Shown: positions 1-8,878 of the stretch, piece by piece
How positions within the stretch are numbered: position 1 is the first letter of the stretch
Layout of the letters: every line of letters begins with the position of its first letter
Assembly (NCBI GenBank): GCA_026196795.1
Contig: JAPHUE010000064.1
Coordinates: forward strand, 1-42,086
DNA from: Sedimenticola sp.
GTDB taxonomy: Bacteria; Pseudomonadota; Gammaproteobacteria; Chromatiales; Chromatiaceae
Direction: 5' to 3'
DNA: 42,086 nucleotides
The notes under the pieces: generated by a model
The model's input: only the letters and a program-made list of their open reading frames with translations
Databases searched by the model: none
Told to the model about the DNA's origin: nothing
Position numbers and translations under genes: made by a program

Positions 1-24
1 AATTGTAGCACACAGCTCACACTG

Positions 25-984
25 TTAATCCAAGGTGAGGTCGCCCTCAATGATTTTCAAGGCCTGCTGCAAGATATCCCCGGCATCTTCATCGAGCCAG
101 TGAACCCCCGGGTACGATCGCAGCCAGGTAAATTGGCGCTTTGCTAGCTGTCGTGTAGCGATTATTCCCCGCTCGATCATCTCTTGTTTACTTAATTCAC
201 CCTTAACATACTGAATCATCTGACGATAACCGACAGAGCGCATGGATGGTGTTTGCGGCGAAAGATCCTCCCGTTCCAGCAACTGCCTGACTTCTGCCTC
301 AAATCCCTGCTGTACCATTATCTCAAAACGCTTGGCAATTCGTTCATGCAGCACGGCCCGGTCGTTTGGTGCTCTAGCCAGTTTAATCGGCTGATAGGGT
401 AACTGATAATCCCCAGCCTGCTGCTGTAGCTTTGACATGGGTTGACCTGTGATTCGGTAAACTTCTAACGCGCGCTGTATCCGCTGCGGGTCGTTTTGAT
501 GAATTCGAGCCCCCGACTCTGGATCAACCTCGGAAAGTTGTTGATGCATCTGCTCCCATCCGACCTGATTCGCCTCCTGCTCAAGCTGGCTACGGACATC
601 GGGATTAGCCTCTGGGAGGGTTGAAAGACCGAACTCAAGCGCCCTGAAATAGAGCATGGTTCCCCCAACTAACAACGGCAGGCGTCCCGCTGCCGTTATT
701 TCCGCCATCTCCCTAAGGGCATCCTCACTGAATCTGGCTGCTGAATACGCCTCACCCGGATCACAGATATCGATAAGCCGATGGGGTGCTAATGCCAATT
801 CCGCCGCATCAGGTTTGGCCGTACCAATATCCATACCACGATAGACCAAAGCGGAATCAACACTGATAATGTCACAAGGCAATTTTTGCACCAGATCGAT
901 GGCTAAAGCTGTCTTTCCAGATGCTGTGGGGCCCATCAGGAAGATTGCTGGCGGCAGCGATTTCATTTCCTGCATCTCAGCCAT
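25..984 (-). CDS. miaA: tRNA dimethylallyltransferase MiaA
   Basis: MiaA transfers a dimethylallyl group from DMAPP to N6 of adenosine 37 in tRNAs that read codons starting with U; this is the first step towards ms2i6A. The 319-residue protein has the P-loop GPTASGKT at residues 18-25, followed by the family-typical [16 protein letters not shown] segment, and has the usual family length. Its ATG (982-984) overlaps the mutL stop codon by one base in a TAATG arrangement, so the two are probably translationally coupled. The order nnr-tsaE-amidase-mutL-miaA is the E. coli order, where hfq follows; hfq would lie just left of the window, which I cannot see. Identification is secure. Confidence 0.97.
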   Translation of the reverse strand: MAEMQEMKSLPPAIFLMGPTASGKTALAIDLVQKLPCDIISVDSALVYRGMDIGTAKPDAAELALAPHRLIDICDPGEAYSAARFSEDALREMAEITAAGRLPLLVGGTMLYFRALEFGLSTLPEANPDVRSQLEQEANQVGWEQMHQQLSEVDPESGARIHQNDPQRIQRALEVYRITGQPMSKLQQQAGDYQLPYQPIKLARAPNDRAVLHERIAKRFEIMVQQGFEAEVRQLLEREDLSPQTPSMRSVGYRQMIQYVKGELSKQEMIERGIIATRQLAKRQFTWLRSYPGVHWLDEDAGDILQQALKIIEGDLTLD

Positions 985-2783
985 TACTGCCCCCGCAGGA
1001 AAAGCTTGTCCAACGAACTCAAATCAAGTTGGATCCAAGTCGGTCGACCATGATTGCATTGATCACTGCGATCCGTGCGCTCCATATCGCGTAACAATCC
1101 ATTCATCTCTTCCATGGTCAGACGCCTGTTGGCACGCACTGACCCATGACAAGCCATTGTGGCAAGCACTTCATTGATATCATTCCGAATACGCTCACTG
1201 GTTCCATGTACAACAATATCCGACAGCATATCCCGGAGTAATTTTTCAGCATCCGTACCATGCAATAAAACGGGTATTGCTCTGACCACCAGCGTTTCCG
1301 AGCCGAGTCGATCAACCTCCATTCCCAGCTCCTCAAATAGCACCTGGTGCTCAATGGCAAGATCGGCCTCTCGCGCACTGACTGCAACTGAAAGTGGGAC
1401 TAACAGCGGCTGTGAACTTATCCTTCCATGCTCAAACCCCTGTTTAAAGCGTTCGTATGTAATCCGTTCATGGGCAGCGTGCATATCTACCAGAATAAGA
1501 CCTGCTTCATTCTCTGCCAAAATATAGATGCCTTTTAACTGGGCAAGCGCATAGCCGAGTGGCGGTATTTGCGGTTCTGTGCCCTCCACTAACGCCTCTT
1601 TCTCTTCAGTCAACTCAACAGGTCGCTGGATATCAAAGCTGGACTGATAATCAGCCTGTCGCTCCTTTACATGCAGACCCAGCGGACGCTGGTGTGCCAT
1701 CACTTCAGGCTTTGGTTCTGACGGCAAAGACTCACCTTCAACCAAGCGTATCTCTCCGGTGCTCTTATCAATCTCCTGACCGGGTTTTGTCTCCGCCAAC
1801 ATATGGTGAAGGGTTCGATAAATAAAACCATGCACCATTCGGCTATCCCGGAAACGCACTTCATGTTTAGCGGGATGGACATTAACATCCACAAGCATCG
1901 GATCGAGATCCAGATAGAGCACATAGGCTGGATGCCTGCCATGAAACAGTACATCCTGAAAGGCCTGCCGCACGGCATGTGCGACCAGCTTATCGCGAAC
2001 CATTCGGCCATTAACGTAGAAATATTGCATATCCGCCTGGCTGCGGGAAAACACAGGCCGGGCGATCCAACCACGCAATGAAAGATCCGCTTGCTCCCGC
2101 TCAAGGTGAATAACCTGCTCAACAAATGAAGAGCCAAGCAAACCAGACAGTCTGCGCTCCTGCTCCATCGGACGTCCTGCTAACGGTAGCGAAAAGACCT
2201 CCTTACGGTTATGTGAGAGGCTGAACGAGACATCAAATCGCCCCAAGGCCAATCGCTTTAACTGTGTTTCAATATGCCCGAACTCCGTCTTCTCAGTACG
2301 CATGAATTTTCGACGCGCCGGGGTATTATAGAAAAGGTCTCGCACCTCTATCGTCGTACCCTGAGGGTGTGCATCAGGCACCGGGGGCGTAATCTGATCT
2401 CCACCATCTCCGGTTATCGACCAGCCGGCACTCTCACCTGCGGCACGCGTGGCAATAGAGAGCCTGGAAACAGAGGAGATACTCGGCAGCGCTTCGCCTC
2501 GAAAACCCATGCTATTTACCCGCTCTAACTCTTCCAGACTGGATATTTTACTGGTGGCATGACGTGACAATGCGAGCGCCAGATCATCCGGATGTATGCC
2601 AGAACCGTTATCCCGCACACGAATCAGCTTGCCACCGCCCTGCTCAATATCAACTTCAATACGAGTCGCACCCGCATCCAGACTGTTCTCGACCAACTCC
2701 TTGATAACCGATGCGGGGCGTTCAACCACCTCGCCCGCTGCGATCTGATTAATTAATTGGGGAGAAAGTGCTTGTATTCGCAT
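984..2783 (-). CDS. mutL: DNA mismatch repair protein MutL
   Basis: MutL is the dimeric ATPase that links mismatch recognition by MutS to strand incision. The N-terminal GHKL ATPase shows [26 protein letters not shown] and GFRGEAL motifs. The C-terminal half carries [12 protein letters not shown] (near residue 433), which fits the endonuclease motif DQHA(X)2E(X)4E with Met for Gln, plus ACHGSVRAN and CNHGRPT. This is the arrangement of nicking MutL proteins (as in Pseudomonas) and not of the MutH-dependent E. coli form. I chose the ATG at 2783 (599 residues), with AGGTG upstream; a GTG at 2795 would add four residues (MWSG). It sits between amiC and miaA. Confidence 0.97.
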   Translation of the reverse strand: MRIQALSPQLINQIAAGEVVERPASVIKELVENSLDAGATRIEVDIEQGGGKLIRVRDNGSGIHPDDLALALSRHATSKISSLEELERVNSMGFRGEALPSISSVSRLSIATRAAGESAGWSITGDGGDQITPPVPDAHPQGTTIEVRDLFYNTPARRKFMRTEKTEFGHIETQLKRLALGRFDVSFSLSHNRKEVFSLPLAGRPMEQERRLSGLLGSSFVEQVIHLEREQADLSLRGWIARPVFSRSQADMQYFYVNGRMVRDKLVAHAVRQAFQDVLFHGRHPAYVLYLDLDPMLVDVNVHPAKHEVRFRDSRMVHGFIYRTLHHMLAETKPGQEIDKSTGEIRLVEGESLPSEPKPEVMAHQRPLGLHVKERQADYQSSFDIQRPVELTEEKEALVEGTEPQIPPLGYALAQLKGIYILAENEAGLILVDMHAAHERITYERFKQGFEHGRISSQPLLVPLSVAVSAREADLAIEHQVLFEELGMEVDRLGSETLVVRAIPVLLHGTDAEKLLRDMLSDIVVHGTSERIRNDINEVLATMACHGSVRANRRLTMEEMNGLLRDMERTDRSDQCNHGRPTWIQLDLSSLDKLFLRGQ

Positions 2784-2870
2784 GCCGGACCACACCTGTC
2801 AGTAGAGTACCGATGGCTAATCGGATCAATTTACTATTATTCAGCTAGAAGGGTTTCGATTAAAGCTGGG

Positions 2871-2876
2871 ATTATA
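2871..2876 (-). promoter_or_regulatory. possible -10 box for mutL-miaA
   Basis: A perfect TATAAT on the minus strand lies about 90 bases upstream of the chosen mutL start. It sits in the loop of a short hairpin (CTGGG/CCCAG). No good -35 hexamer is found at 16-18 bases, so this is a weak call. The 133-base gap between amiC and mutL otherwise shows nothing distinctive. Confidence 0.25.
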
Positions 2877-2928
2877 CCCAGTAATCAGGCCAGATGGAGA
2901 TCGTGTACGGAGGGAAGTGAAATCGCAA

Positions 2929-4230
2929 TCAGGTGCCAGGAATGACCAGAACCTGACCAATCCGGATTATGTCACTCGATATACCATTAGCCGACTTGAG
3001 GCTCGCCAGACTGATATCATAGTGGTCAGCTATGCCACCCAAAGTATCACCTCTGGAAATGGTGTGTCTGCGGGATTTCAAACTGGCCATCAAGGTGCCG
3101 GGTGGTGGGCTGTTGCGGAAATAGCCACGTAACCCATCCAGGATAGCGCGAGCAACTTTATCCTGATGGCGAGGATTAAGCAGTTTACGCTCCTCTTCAG
3201 GATTCGAAATAAAGGCAGTCTCTACCAATATTGATGGAACATCCGGGGATTTTAGTACTGCAAAACCGGCCTGCTGTACGGTCCGTTTATGGGTTCTGCC
3301 AACCGTTTTTAGCTTCCCAAGCACTTTATTTGCAACATCATGACTCGCCTGCCGCGTGCCCGTCTGGGAGAGATCAAGCAGTACAGATGCCAGTACATCA
3401 TCCTTGTCTTCCAGCTTCACACCACCGATCAAATCCGCGCTGTTCTCACTCTCTGCCAACCAGCGCGCAGCCTCACTGGAAGCACCTCGATTTGACAAGG
3501 TATAGACAGAAGAACCCCTGGCTCGTGGATCTCGGAAAGAATCTGCATGAATCGAAACAAACAGATCAGCACGATGTGAGCGCGCGAGATCCATCCGTTT
3601 ACGCAGGCCCAAATAGTAGTCACCATCCCGGATCATGACCGATTTCATACCACGCTCTTTTGCGATCATGGCCGAAAGCTTGCGTGCTATGGAGAGTACA
3701 ACATGCTTTTCATAGGTACCCCGCCGACCCTTTGCACCAGGATCCTCTCCGCCGTGCCCGGCATCAATAGCAATCACCACATCACGTAACTCACGTTGAG
3801 CGGTCTGCCTGACTGTTTTCTGTTTCTTTGTACTGACGCCCTGAACTGCATCTCCATACAAATCAACAACTAATCGATGCCCATACTGGCTGTTGGGTTT
3901 CAACACAAAGCTCTTGGGGCTGGTGTGTGTACCTAGATCAAGCACTACACGAAGACTACCGTCTTTGCGCTGGGCACTGCGCAATCGTTTTATTAACGGG
4001 TTATTTTCAGCCTCAGGTAGCTTGCCTGTCAGTTTGGCATTCTGAATATCTATGACTAGACGATCAGGCTGTTTCAGAGTGAAAATATTATGGTTTACCG
4101 GGCTACTGGTATCAAAAACCAGCCGGGTATGGTCTGGCGCTGCCCAGATACGAAGATTATCAACGACGACTTGCCCTGCAAACAGCTGAGAGCTGAGCAA
4201 TAGCAAAAGAATTATCGCAAATTTCCTCAT
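2929..4230 (-). CDS. amiC: N-acetylmuramoyl-L-alanine amidase, AmiC type with LysM
   Basis: This is a periplasmic zinc amidase that cuts the bond between muramic acid and the stem peptide to split septal peptidoglycan at division. The 433 residues read as a Sec signal peptide (about 1-18, ending LFA), an AMIN domain (about 20-120) that targets septal wall, an Amidase_3 catalytic domain (about 150-375) opening with the zinc-binding IDAGHGGEDPGAKG motif and containing SIHADSF and the catalytic ETAF region, and a C-terminal LysM domain (about 386-431, HTISRGDTLGGIADHY). The LysM tail resembles AmiB. The gene lies between tsaE and mutL, the usual place. AmiB and AmiC naming is interchangeable here. 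Confidence 0.94.
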   Translation of the reverse strand: MRKFAIILLLLLSSQLFAGQVVVDNLRIWAAPDHTRLVFDTSSPVNHNIFTLKQPDRLVIDIQNAKLTGKLPEAENNPLIKRLRSAQRKDGSLRVVLDLGTHTSPKSFVLKPNSQYGHRLVVDLYGDAVQGVSTKKQKTVRQTAQRELRDVVIAIDAGHGGEDPGAKGRRGTYEKHVVLSIARKLSAMIAKERGMKSVMIRDGDYYLGLRKRMDLARSHRADLFVSIHADSFRDPRARGSSVYTLSNRGASSEAARWLAESENSADLIGGVKLEDKDDVLASVLLDLSQTGTRQASHDVANKVLGKLKTVGRTHKRTVQQAGFAVLKSPDVPSILVETAFISNPEEERKLLNPRHQDKVARAILDGLRGYFRNSPPPGTLMASLKSRRHTISRGDTLGGIADHYDISLASLKSANGISSDIIRIGQVLVIPGT

Positions 4231-4337
4231 ATTTCCGTGCCGTTCAGAACAAATTAAGCCGCTTTATGCCAATAAAAGATAGCATGTGATTTTAATAATT
4301 TCCAGTAATATCGGCTAGATAGCGGCTTATTTTATCT

Positions 4338-4826
4338 TTAATCATTAAGATTTTGGCCTAACTCAGACTGCAGCGCTGCCAGCACACTGTTTCCATGAGC
4401 TGATTTGGCTTCAATTTTTAACTCACGCCCCTTTTCCTCATAGTGAATTGATACCAGAATGTCCGGTATCGGCAGGGCATCTGCGCCCTGCTCTGGCCAC
4501 TCAACCAACAGAACCGCCTCTTCCTCCAGCAAGTCTCTGAGCCCCAGATATTCCAGTTCATCGGGATCAGCCAAGCGGTAGAGATCCAGGTGATAGTAGC
4601 GTTTACCTGCAATTTCATAGGGTTCAATCAGCGTATAGGTCGGGCTTTTGACGGCCCCGGTATGACCCATTCCTCGGAGAAACCCCCTTGCCAAAGTTGT
4701 CTTTCCTGCCCCTAAATCACCTTTAAGATAAACCAGACAGTTTTTTGTGCAGGCCCGGGCCAGCGCCCGTCCAATAGCTTCCTGCGCCGCCTCGTTTTCT
4801 GGATGCAACATCATCATGAACGGCAC
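4338..4826 (-). CDS. tsaE: tRNA threonylcarbamoyladenosine biosynthesis ATPase TsaE
   Basis: TsaE is the small P-loop ATPase that supports TsaB-TsaD in making t6A37 on ANN-decoding tRNAs. The 162-residue protein shows the Walker A motif GDLGAGKT (residues 36-43), the SPTYTLIEPY segment, HLDLYRL and VEWPEQG, all typical of the YjeE family. It overlaps the end of nnr by 13 bases, so the pair is surely co-transcribed. The N-terminus MPFMMML offers several Met codons, and the true start could be up to five codons later. The 107-base gap to amiC holds no clear terminator. Confidence 0.95.
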   Translation of the reverse strand: MPFMMMLHPENEAAQEAIGRALARACTKNCLVYLKGDLGAGKTTLARGFLRGMGHTGAVKSPTYTLIEPYEIAGKRYYHLDLYRLADPDELEYLGLRDLLEEEAVLLVEWPEQGADALPIPDILVSIHYEEKGRELKIEAKSAHGNSVLAALQSELGQNLND

Positions 4827-6319
4827 TCCGGATTTATTAGTTGCCGCAGATAGGGCAAGAGATCGAGTGGCAACATCCCCCTTTCCCCCATACAGGCCGC
4901 CAGATCACCCGCTTTGCCATGCAAACAAGGCCCCATACGGGCTGCACGCTGAACCGTTTCACCCTGGACGATAAGCGATCCAATAATGCCAGCCAGGATG
5001 TCACCCATTCCACCCACCGCCATTCCCGGATTACCTTCATCACAGAGATCCACAATGCCAGCTTGTCCGTCACAAATTAATGTCCCCGCACCCTTTAGAA
5101 CGACTACGCCCCCATAGCGCTGCTGTAGTGTCGTCACGCTATGAAAACGGTCATTTTGCACTGTGGCTGTATCCTCTTCCAGCAACCTTGCGGCCTCACC
5201 GGGATGAGGCGTCAGCACCCAGTTATCTCGTGCTTGAGGCTCCATCGACAGCAAGTTGAGGGCATCCGCATCCATGACCAACGGCAAGGGGGACTCCAGG
5301 ACTTTACGCAGCATCTCCAATCCCCATTTCGACTGCCCCAAACCGGGACCAATCACCACCGCATCCGCACGCGCCAACAGGTGTGACAGAGCCTCTGGCG
5401 TTTCCACGCCGTGGCACATCAACTCCGGCCTACTACTGGCAATTAACGCGGCATGTGCCGCCCTTGTAGCAATGGTGACAAGACCGGCCCCGGTGCGTGC
5501 AGCAGACTGGCCAGCCATACTGATTGCTCCCAGCATCCCCAGATCACCACCTACCAGCAGCAGATGTCCTGACTGACCTTTGTGTTGGGTGCGCGAACGA
5601 GGTTTGAGTTGCTTTGCATAGGCACTCCACTGCAACCGCCGGGTATGACTTAAAACAGCGTCATAGACTGCATAAGGGACAGCCAGACTATCGAAGGCGA
5701 TATCACCGCAGCATGCGGGCCCCTCTCCCGTAAACATACCGCGTTTAAGACCGATAAACGTCATTGTCATATCAGCCATAATGGCACAGCCCATTATTTG
5801 CCCGGTGTCGGAATTGAGACCTGACGGGATATCCAAAGAAAATACCGGGGCCTTATGGCGATTGGCTGCATCCAGTGCTTCAGCCCAAGCGCCGGTTACC
5901 TCACGCTCAAGACCTGTTCCCAACACAGCATCAATGATCAAATCGACATCGTTATCAAGTTGAACAAAAGGCGTAATCAGGCCACCCACTTTCAAATAAC
6001 CAGTGGCCTGAACCTCAGCATCGCCGGATAGTCTCTCTTGAGAGCCCAGCAGTATGAGCTGTACATCCAAACCGGCTTCAAGCGCCAATCGGGCAACAAC
6101 AAAACCATCACCGCCATTATTTCCTGTACCACAGAGCAACAGAATTTTTTGTACATCAGGCCAACGCTGTCGCATTAGGTTGAATGCAGCGCCCCCGGCA
6201 CGTTCCATCAAGGTAGAACCCGGTATATGGAAATCATCTATAGCAATCTTGTCCAGGAGCCGAACCTGCTCCGCAAGATAAAGGCTATCAGGTAGAAACG
6301 AACGTTCAGTCATCATCAT
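4814..6319 (-). CDS. nnr: bifunctional NAD(P)H-hydrate epimerase / ADP-dependent dehydratase
   Basis: Nnr repairs damaged NADHX and NADPHX. The N-terminal YjeF_N domain (about 1-215) epimerises the hydrates; its GTGNNGGDGFVVAR signature is visible. The C-terminal YjeF_C domain (about 230-495) is a ribokinase-like dehydratase with GHLLLVGGDLGMLGA, TPHPGEAARLL, LKGAGT and GNPGMAVGGMGDILAG motifs. At 501 residues it has the normal length of the fused bacterial form. It is divergent from queG across 113 bases and overlaps tsaE downstream, as in E. coli. Confidence 0.96.
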   Translation of the reverse strand: MMMTERSFLPDSLYLAEQVRLLDKIAIDDFHIPGSTLMERAGGAAFNLMRQRWPDVQKILLLCGTGNNGGDGFVVARLALEAGLDVQLILLGSQERLSGDAEVQATGYLKVGGLITPFVQLDNDVDLIIDAVLGTGLEREVTGAWAEALDAANRHKAPVFSLDIPSGLNSDTGQIMGCAIMADMTMTFIGLKRGMFTGEGPACCGDIAFDSLAVPYAVYDAVLSHTRRLQWSAYAKQLKPRSRTQHKGQSGHLLLVGGDLGMLGAISMAGQSAARTGAGLVTIATRAAHAALIASSRPELMCHGVETPEALSHLLARADAVVIGPGLGQSKWGLEMLRKVLESPLPLVMDADALNLLSMEPQARDNWVLTPHPGEAARLLEEDTATVQNDRFHSVTTLQQRYGGVVVLKGAGTLICDGQAGIVDLCDEGNPGMAVGGMGDILAGIIGSLIVQGETVQRAARMGPCLHGKAGDLAACMGERGMLPLDLLPYLRQLINPECRS

Positions 6320-6432
6320 TCCAACTCGGGTTTCGGATCATTTTTGCCCATCATTGTAGGGCAATTCAGCGGGTTTTGTCCCATTAAGGCGCTGCTATTC
6401 TACAGGGGTTTAATGCTAACATCGCTGCCATC

Positions 6433-7497
6433 ATGACCCTTAAGACTGCTACAGATTATCAAGCACTGGCCAGACAGATCAGGCAATGGGGAACCGAGCT
6501 TGGTTTTCAGCAAGTAGGTATCGCTGATACTGACCTGACCCTTGCCGAACAACATCTGCATCAATGGCTTGATCAAGGCATGCACGGCAACATGAATTAC
6601 ATGTCCCAACATGGCTTAAAAAGGTCACGACCGGAAGAGTTGGTTCCAGGTACCTTGCGCATTATTTCTGTACGCATGGATTATCTGCCACCCGATGATC
6701 AGCCAGAAGAGATATTAAGGAATTCCGATCTTGCGTTCATTTCCCGGTATGCACTGGGGCGTGATTACCACAAATTGATGCGAAATCGTTTACAGAAACT
6801 CGCCAAGCAAATTGAAGCGGAAGTAGGCACATTTGGCTATCGTGCCTTTGTTGATTCTGCCCCCGTACTTGAGCGGGCCCTGGCCGAAAAAGCCGGGTTA
6901 GGCTGGACTGGTAAGCACAGCAATATTGTCAATCGGAAAGCGGGTTCGTGGTTTTTTCTGGGCGAACTCTATACAACCCTTCCCTTACCCATCGACCAGG
7001 CAGAGTCTGATCATTGTGGCCGGTGTACTGACTGTATCGATATCTGCCCGACTCAGGCCATCATTGCCCCCTATAAGGTGGATGCCCGTCGCTGTATCTC
7101 CTACCTGACCATAGAACTGGACGGCTCGATCCCTGAACCACTTCGACCATTAATGGGAAACCGCATTTTCGGTTGTGATGACTGCCTCATGGCCTGCCCC
7201 TGGAACCGATTTGCAACACCCGCTGCGGGCGAAGAGTTTTTACCCCGGCATGGGCTCGACAGTGCCAGCCTCTGCGAGCTGTTTGCCTGGGACGAAGCCA
7301 CCTTCCTGAAACGGTTTGAGGGCTCACCTATCAGACGCATGGGTCATGAACGCTGGTTGCGCAATATTGCGATTGCCCTCGGCAACGCCTGCCATTCTGA
7401 CGCCACTATTACAGCACTCAAAAGTCGCCAACAACACAGCTCAGAGGTTGTACGCGAGCATGTGAACTGGGCCTTAGCCAAACTTGAATCGTCTTGA
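6433..7497 (+). CDS. queG: epoxyqueuosine reductase QueG
   Basis: QueG carries out the last step of queuosine synthesis, reducing epoxyqueuosine in tRNA with a cobalamin cofactor and two 4Fe-4S clusters. The 354-residue protein shows FVDSAPVLER with the likely catalytic Asp at 141, a first ferredoxin motif CGRCTDCIDICP (Cys 195, 198, 201, 205) and a second group at Cys 221, 248, 251 and 255 (GCDDCLMACPW). The C-terminus is the usual helical HEAT-like repeat. It is divergent from nnr, the same relation as yjeS and yjeF in E. coli. Confidence 0.97.
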   Translation: MTLKTATDYQALARQIRQWGTELGFQQVGIADTDLTLAEQHLHQWLDQGMHGNMNYMSQHGLKRSRPEELVPGTLRIISVRMDYLPPDDQPEEILRNSDLAFISRYALGRDYHKLMRNRLQKLAKQIEAEVGTFGYRAFVDSAPVLERALAEKAGLGWTGKHSNIVNRKAGSWFFLGELYTTLPLPIDQAESDHCGRCTDCIDICPTQAIIAPYKVDARRCISYLTIELDGSIPEPLRPLMGNRIFGCDDCLMACPWNRFATPAAGEEFLPRHGLDSASLCELFAWDEATFLKRFEGSPIRRMGHERWLRNIAIALGNACHSDATITALKSRQQHSSEVVREHVNWALAKLESS

Positions 7498-7596
7498 CAA
7501 ATCACTTTTAACCCCACTTGTTTAGTGTGAATTATGAACTACTATTAGGATATACATGAAGCCATCACTGATTAATGGAGGGGAAGGAGTGTCATA

Positions 7597-8211
7597 ATGG
7601 AAGTTAGTTTTTCCAGTGCAGCCTATACGCCTCTGGCCCAACCTGCAGAAACAGCCAAGCAGGAAAAGACAAAGGAAGAGAGCACACGCCCTGCAGTGAC
7701 TGCCACTGAAAAAAAAGAAGCCCTGAAGGACAACAACAGCAAGGAGTCCCAGGAGCTCAGGTCTCTACAGGCAAGAGACAGGGAGGTGCGTGCCCACGAG
7801 CAGGCCCATCTCTCGGTAGCAGGACGATACGCCACCAGCGGGGTCAATCTGGAATACCAGCGCGGCCCGGACGGTCAGCTCTATGCAGTCGGTGGAGATG
7901 TCAAGATTGATACCAGCGTTGTGCCAGGTGATCCCAAGGCAACTGAAGAGAAAGCGGAGACTATTCGACGCGCCGCACTCGCCCCTGCGAACCCGTCTTC
8001 ACAAGACAGAAAAGTGGCTGCACAGGCCAGCAGCATAGCTCAGGAAGCCCGTGCTGAACTGTTCGAACAAAACATGGAGCTAAAAAGGGCACAATTGGAA
8101 GAACGCAGCCAATCAGGCGACGACGGTCGCAGTCAACTCAATGAGCGCTTAGAACGGAGTGGCGCCACACCCAGCCCTGCACCAGTCGAGCAGATTGATA
8201 CCTATATTTAA
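7597..8211 (+). CDS. SprA-related putative metalloprotease
   Basis: This matches the SprA-related (PF12118-type) family, which carries a zinc-protease motif but has no firm function. In its 204 residues the first 60 are low-complexity, polar and probably disordered. The conserved core follows: RAHEQAHLSVAGRYA with HExxH at residues 67-71, then LYAVGGDVKIDTS, then a helical stretch with DRKVAAQASSIAQEARAEL. There is no signal peptide or membrane segment, so a cytoplasmic site is likely. The start has a strong ribosome binding site (GGAGGGGAAGGAG). It converges with orn across six bases. Proteolysis is inferred from the motif only. Confidence 0.85.
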   Translation: MEVSFSSAAYTPLAQPAETAKQEKTKEESTRPAVTATEKKEALKDNNSKESQELRSLQARDREVRAHEQAHLSVAGRYATSGVNLEYQRGPDGQLYAVGGDVKIDTSVVPGDPKATEEKAETIRRAALAPANPSSQDRKVAAQASSIAQEARAELFEQNMELKRAQLEERSQSGDDGRSQLNERLERSGATPSPAPVEQIDTYI

Positions 8212-8217
8212 CCGTTA

Positions 8218-8787
8218 TCAATCTTCATTACTGACCGGAACTTCCGGAATTCTTAAAAAGTGTGTTCTGTAATATTGAAGCTCAATAATTGAGTCTTTAA
8301 TATCATCCATCGCCAAGTGTTTACCCTGCTTGACCAGTCCACCTGCCAGTGAAGGCGCCCAGCGATTCATCAACTCCTTGAGCGTGCTGACATCAAGATT
8401 ACGATAGTGGAAATAGTCTTCCAGCTCGGGCATCGAACGGGCCAGAAACCGCCTATCCTGACAGATACTGTTACCACAAATGGGCGATGCCCCTTTAGGA
8501 ACATACTTGGAGAGAAAATCCAGTGTTTGCCGTTCCGCATCGGCTTCACTGAACTTACTGATTCGTACGCGCTCAGTCAGTCCCGATTTTGCATGTTGGT
8601 TGGTATTCCACTCATCCATTGCGCTCATTACTTCATCCGACTGGTGTATTGCGATAACCGGTCCTTCCGCAAGGATATTCAGATGTACATCTGTAACAAT
8701 AGTGGCAATCTCGATAATACGGTCATTCTGGGTATCCAACCCGGTCATCTCAAGGTCTATCCAGATCAAATTGGTTGAATCCTGCAC
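8218..8787 (-). CDS. orn: oligoribonuclease Orn
   Basis: Orn is the DEDDh 3'-5' exonuclease that degrades diribonucleotides to mononucleotides, including pGpG from c-di-GMP breakdown. The 189 residues contain [10 protein letters not shown] (first Asp/Glu pair), [21 protein letters not shown], and a C-terminal [10 protein letters not shown] segment with the His/Asp pair. Its length is normal. Because it clears pGpG it indirectly supports c-di-GMP signalling, which other genes in this window appear to read. In E. coli orn is also close to rsgA and queG. Confidence 0.97.
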   Translation of the reverse strand: MQDSTNLIWIDLEMTGLDTQNDRIIEIATIVTDVHLNILAEGPVIAIHQSDEVMSAMDEWNTNQHAKSGLTERVRISKFSEADAERQTLDFLSKYVPKGASPICGNSICQDRRFLARSMPELEDYFHYRNLDVSTLKELMNRWAPSLAGGLVKQGKHLAMDDIKDSIIELQYYRTHFLRIPEVPVSNED

Positions 8788-8878
8788 CGTCTCTACTCCC
8801 GTTCCAGTTACTTGCCCAGTTAAACGCTAAGCGCACTGCATTCTAGCAGAAGCGATCCTATGTCTGTATCCTTACGCC

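Noticed and set aside
3231-3638. 135-codon open frame opposite amiC
   Set aside because: It is antisense to the amidase catalytic domain, has no domain signal and no ribosome binding site that stands out.
4255-4329. Inverted repeat TAAGCCGCT / AGCGGCTTA between tsaE and amiC
   Set aside because: The arms are 57 bases apart and there is no T-run in the sense of the flanking genes, so a terminator is unlikely; the match may be chance.
7494-7530. TTGACA at the end of queG as a promoter for the SprA-like gene
   Set aside because: No acceptable -10 box at 16-18 bases downstream.
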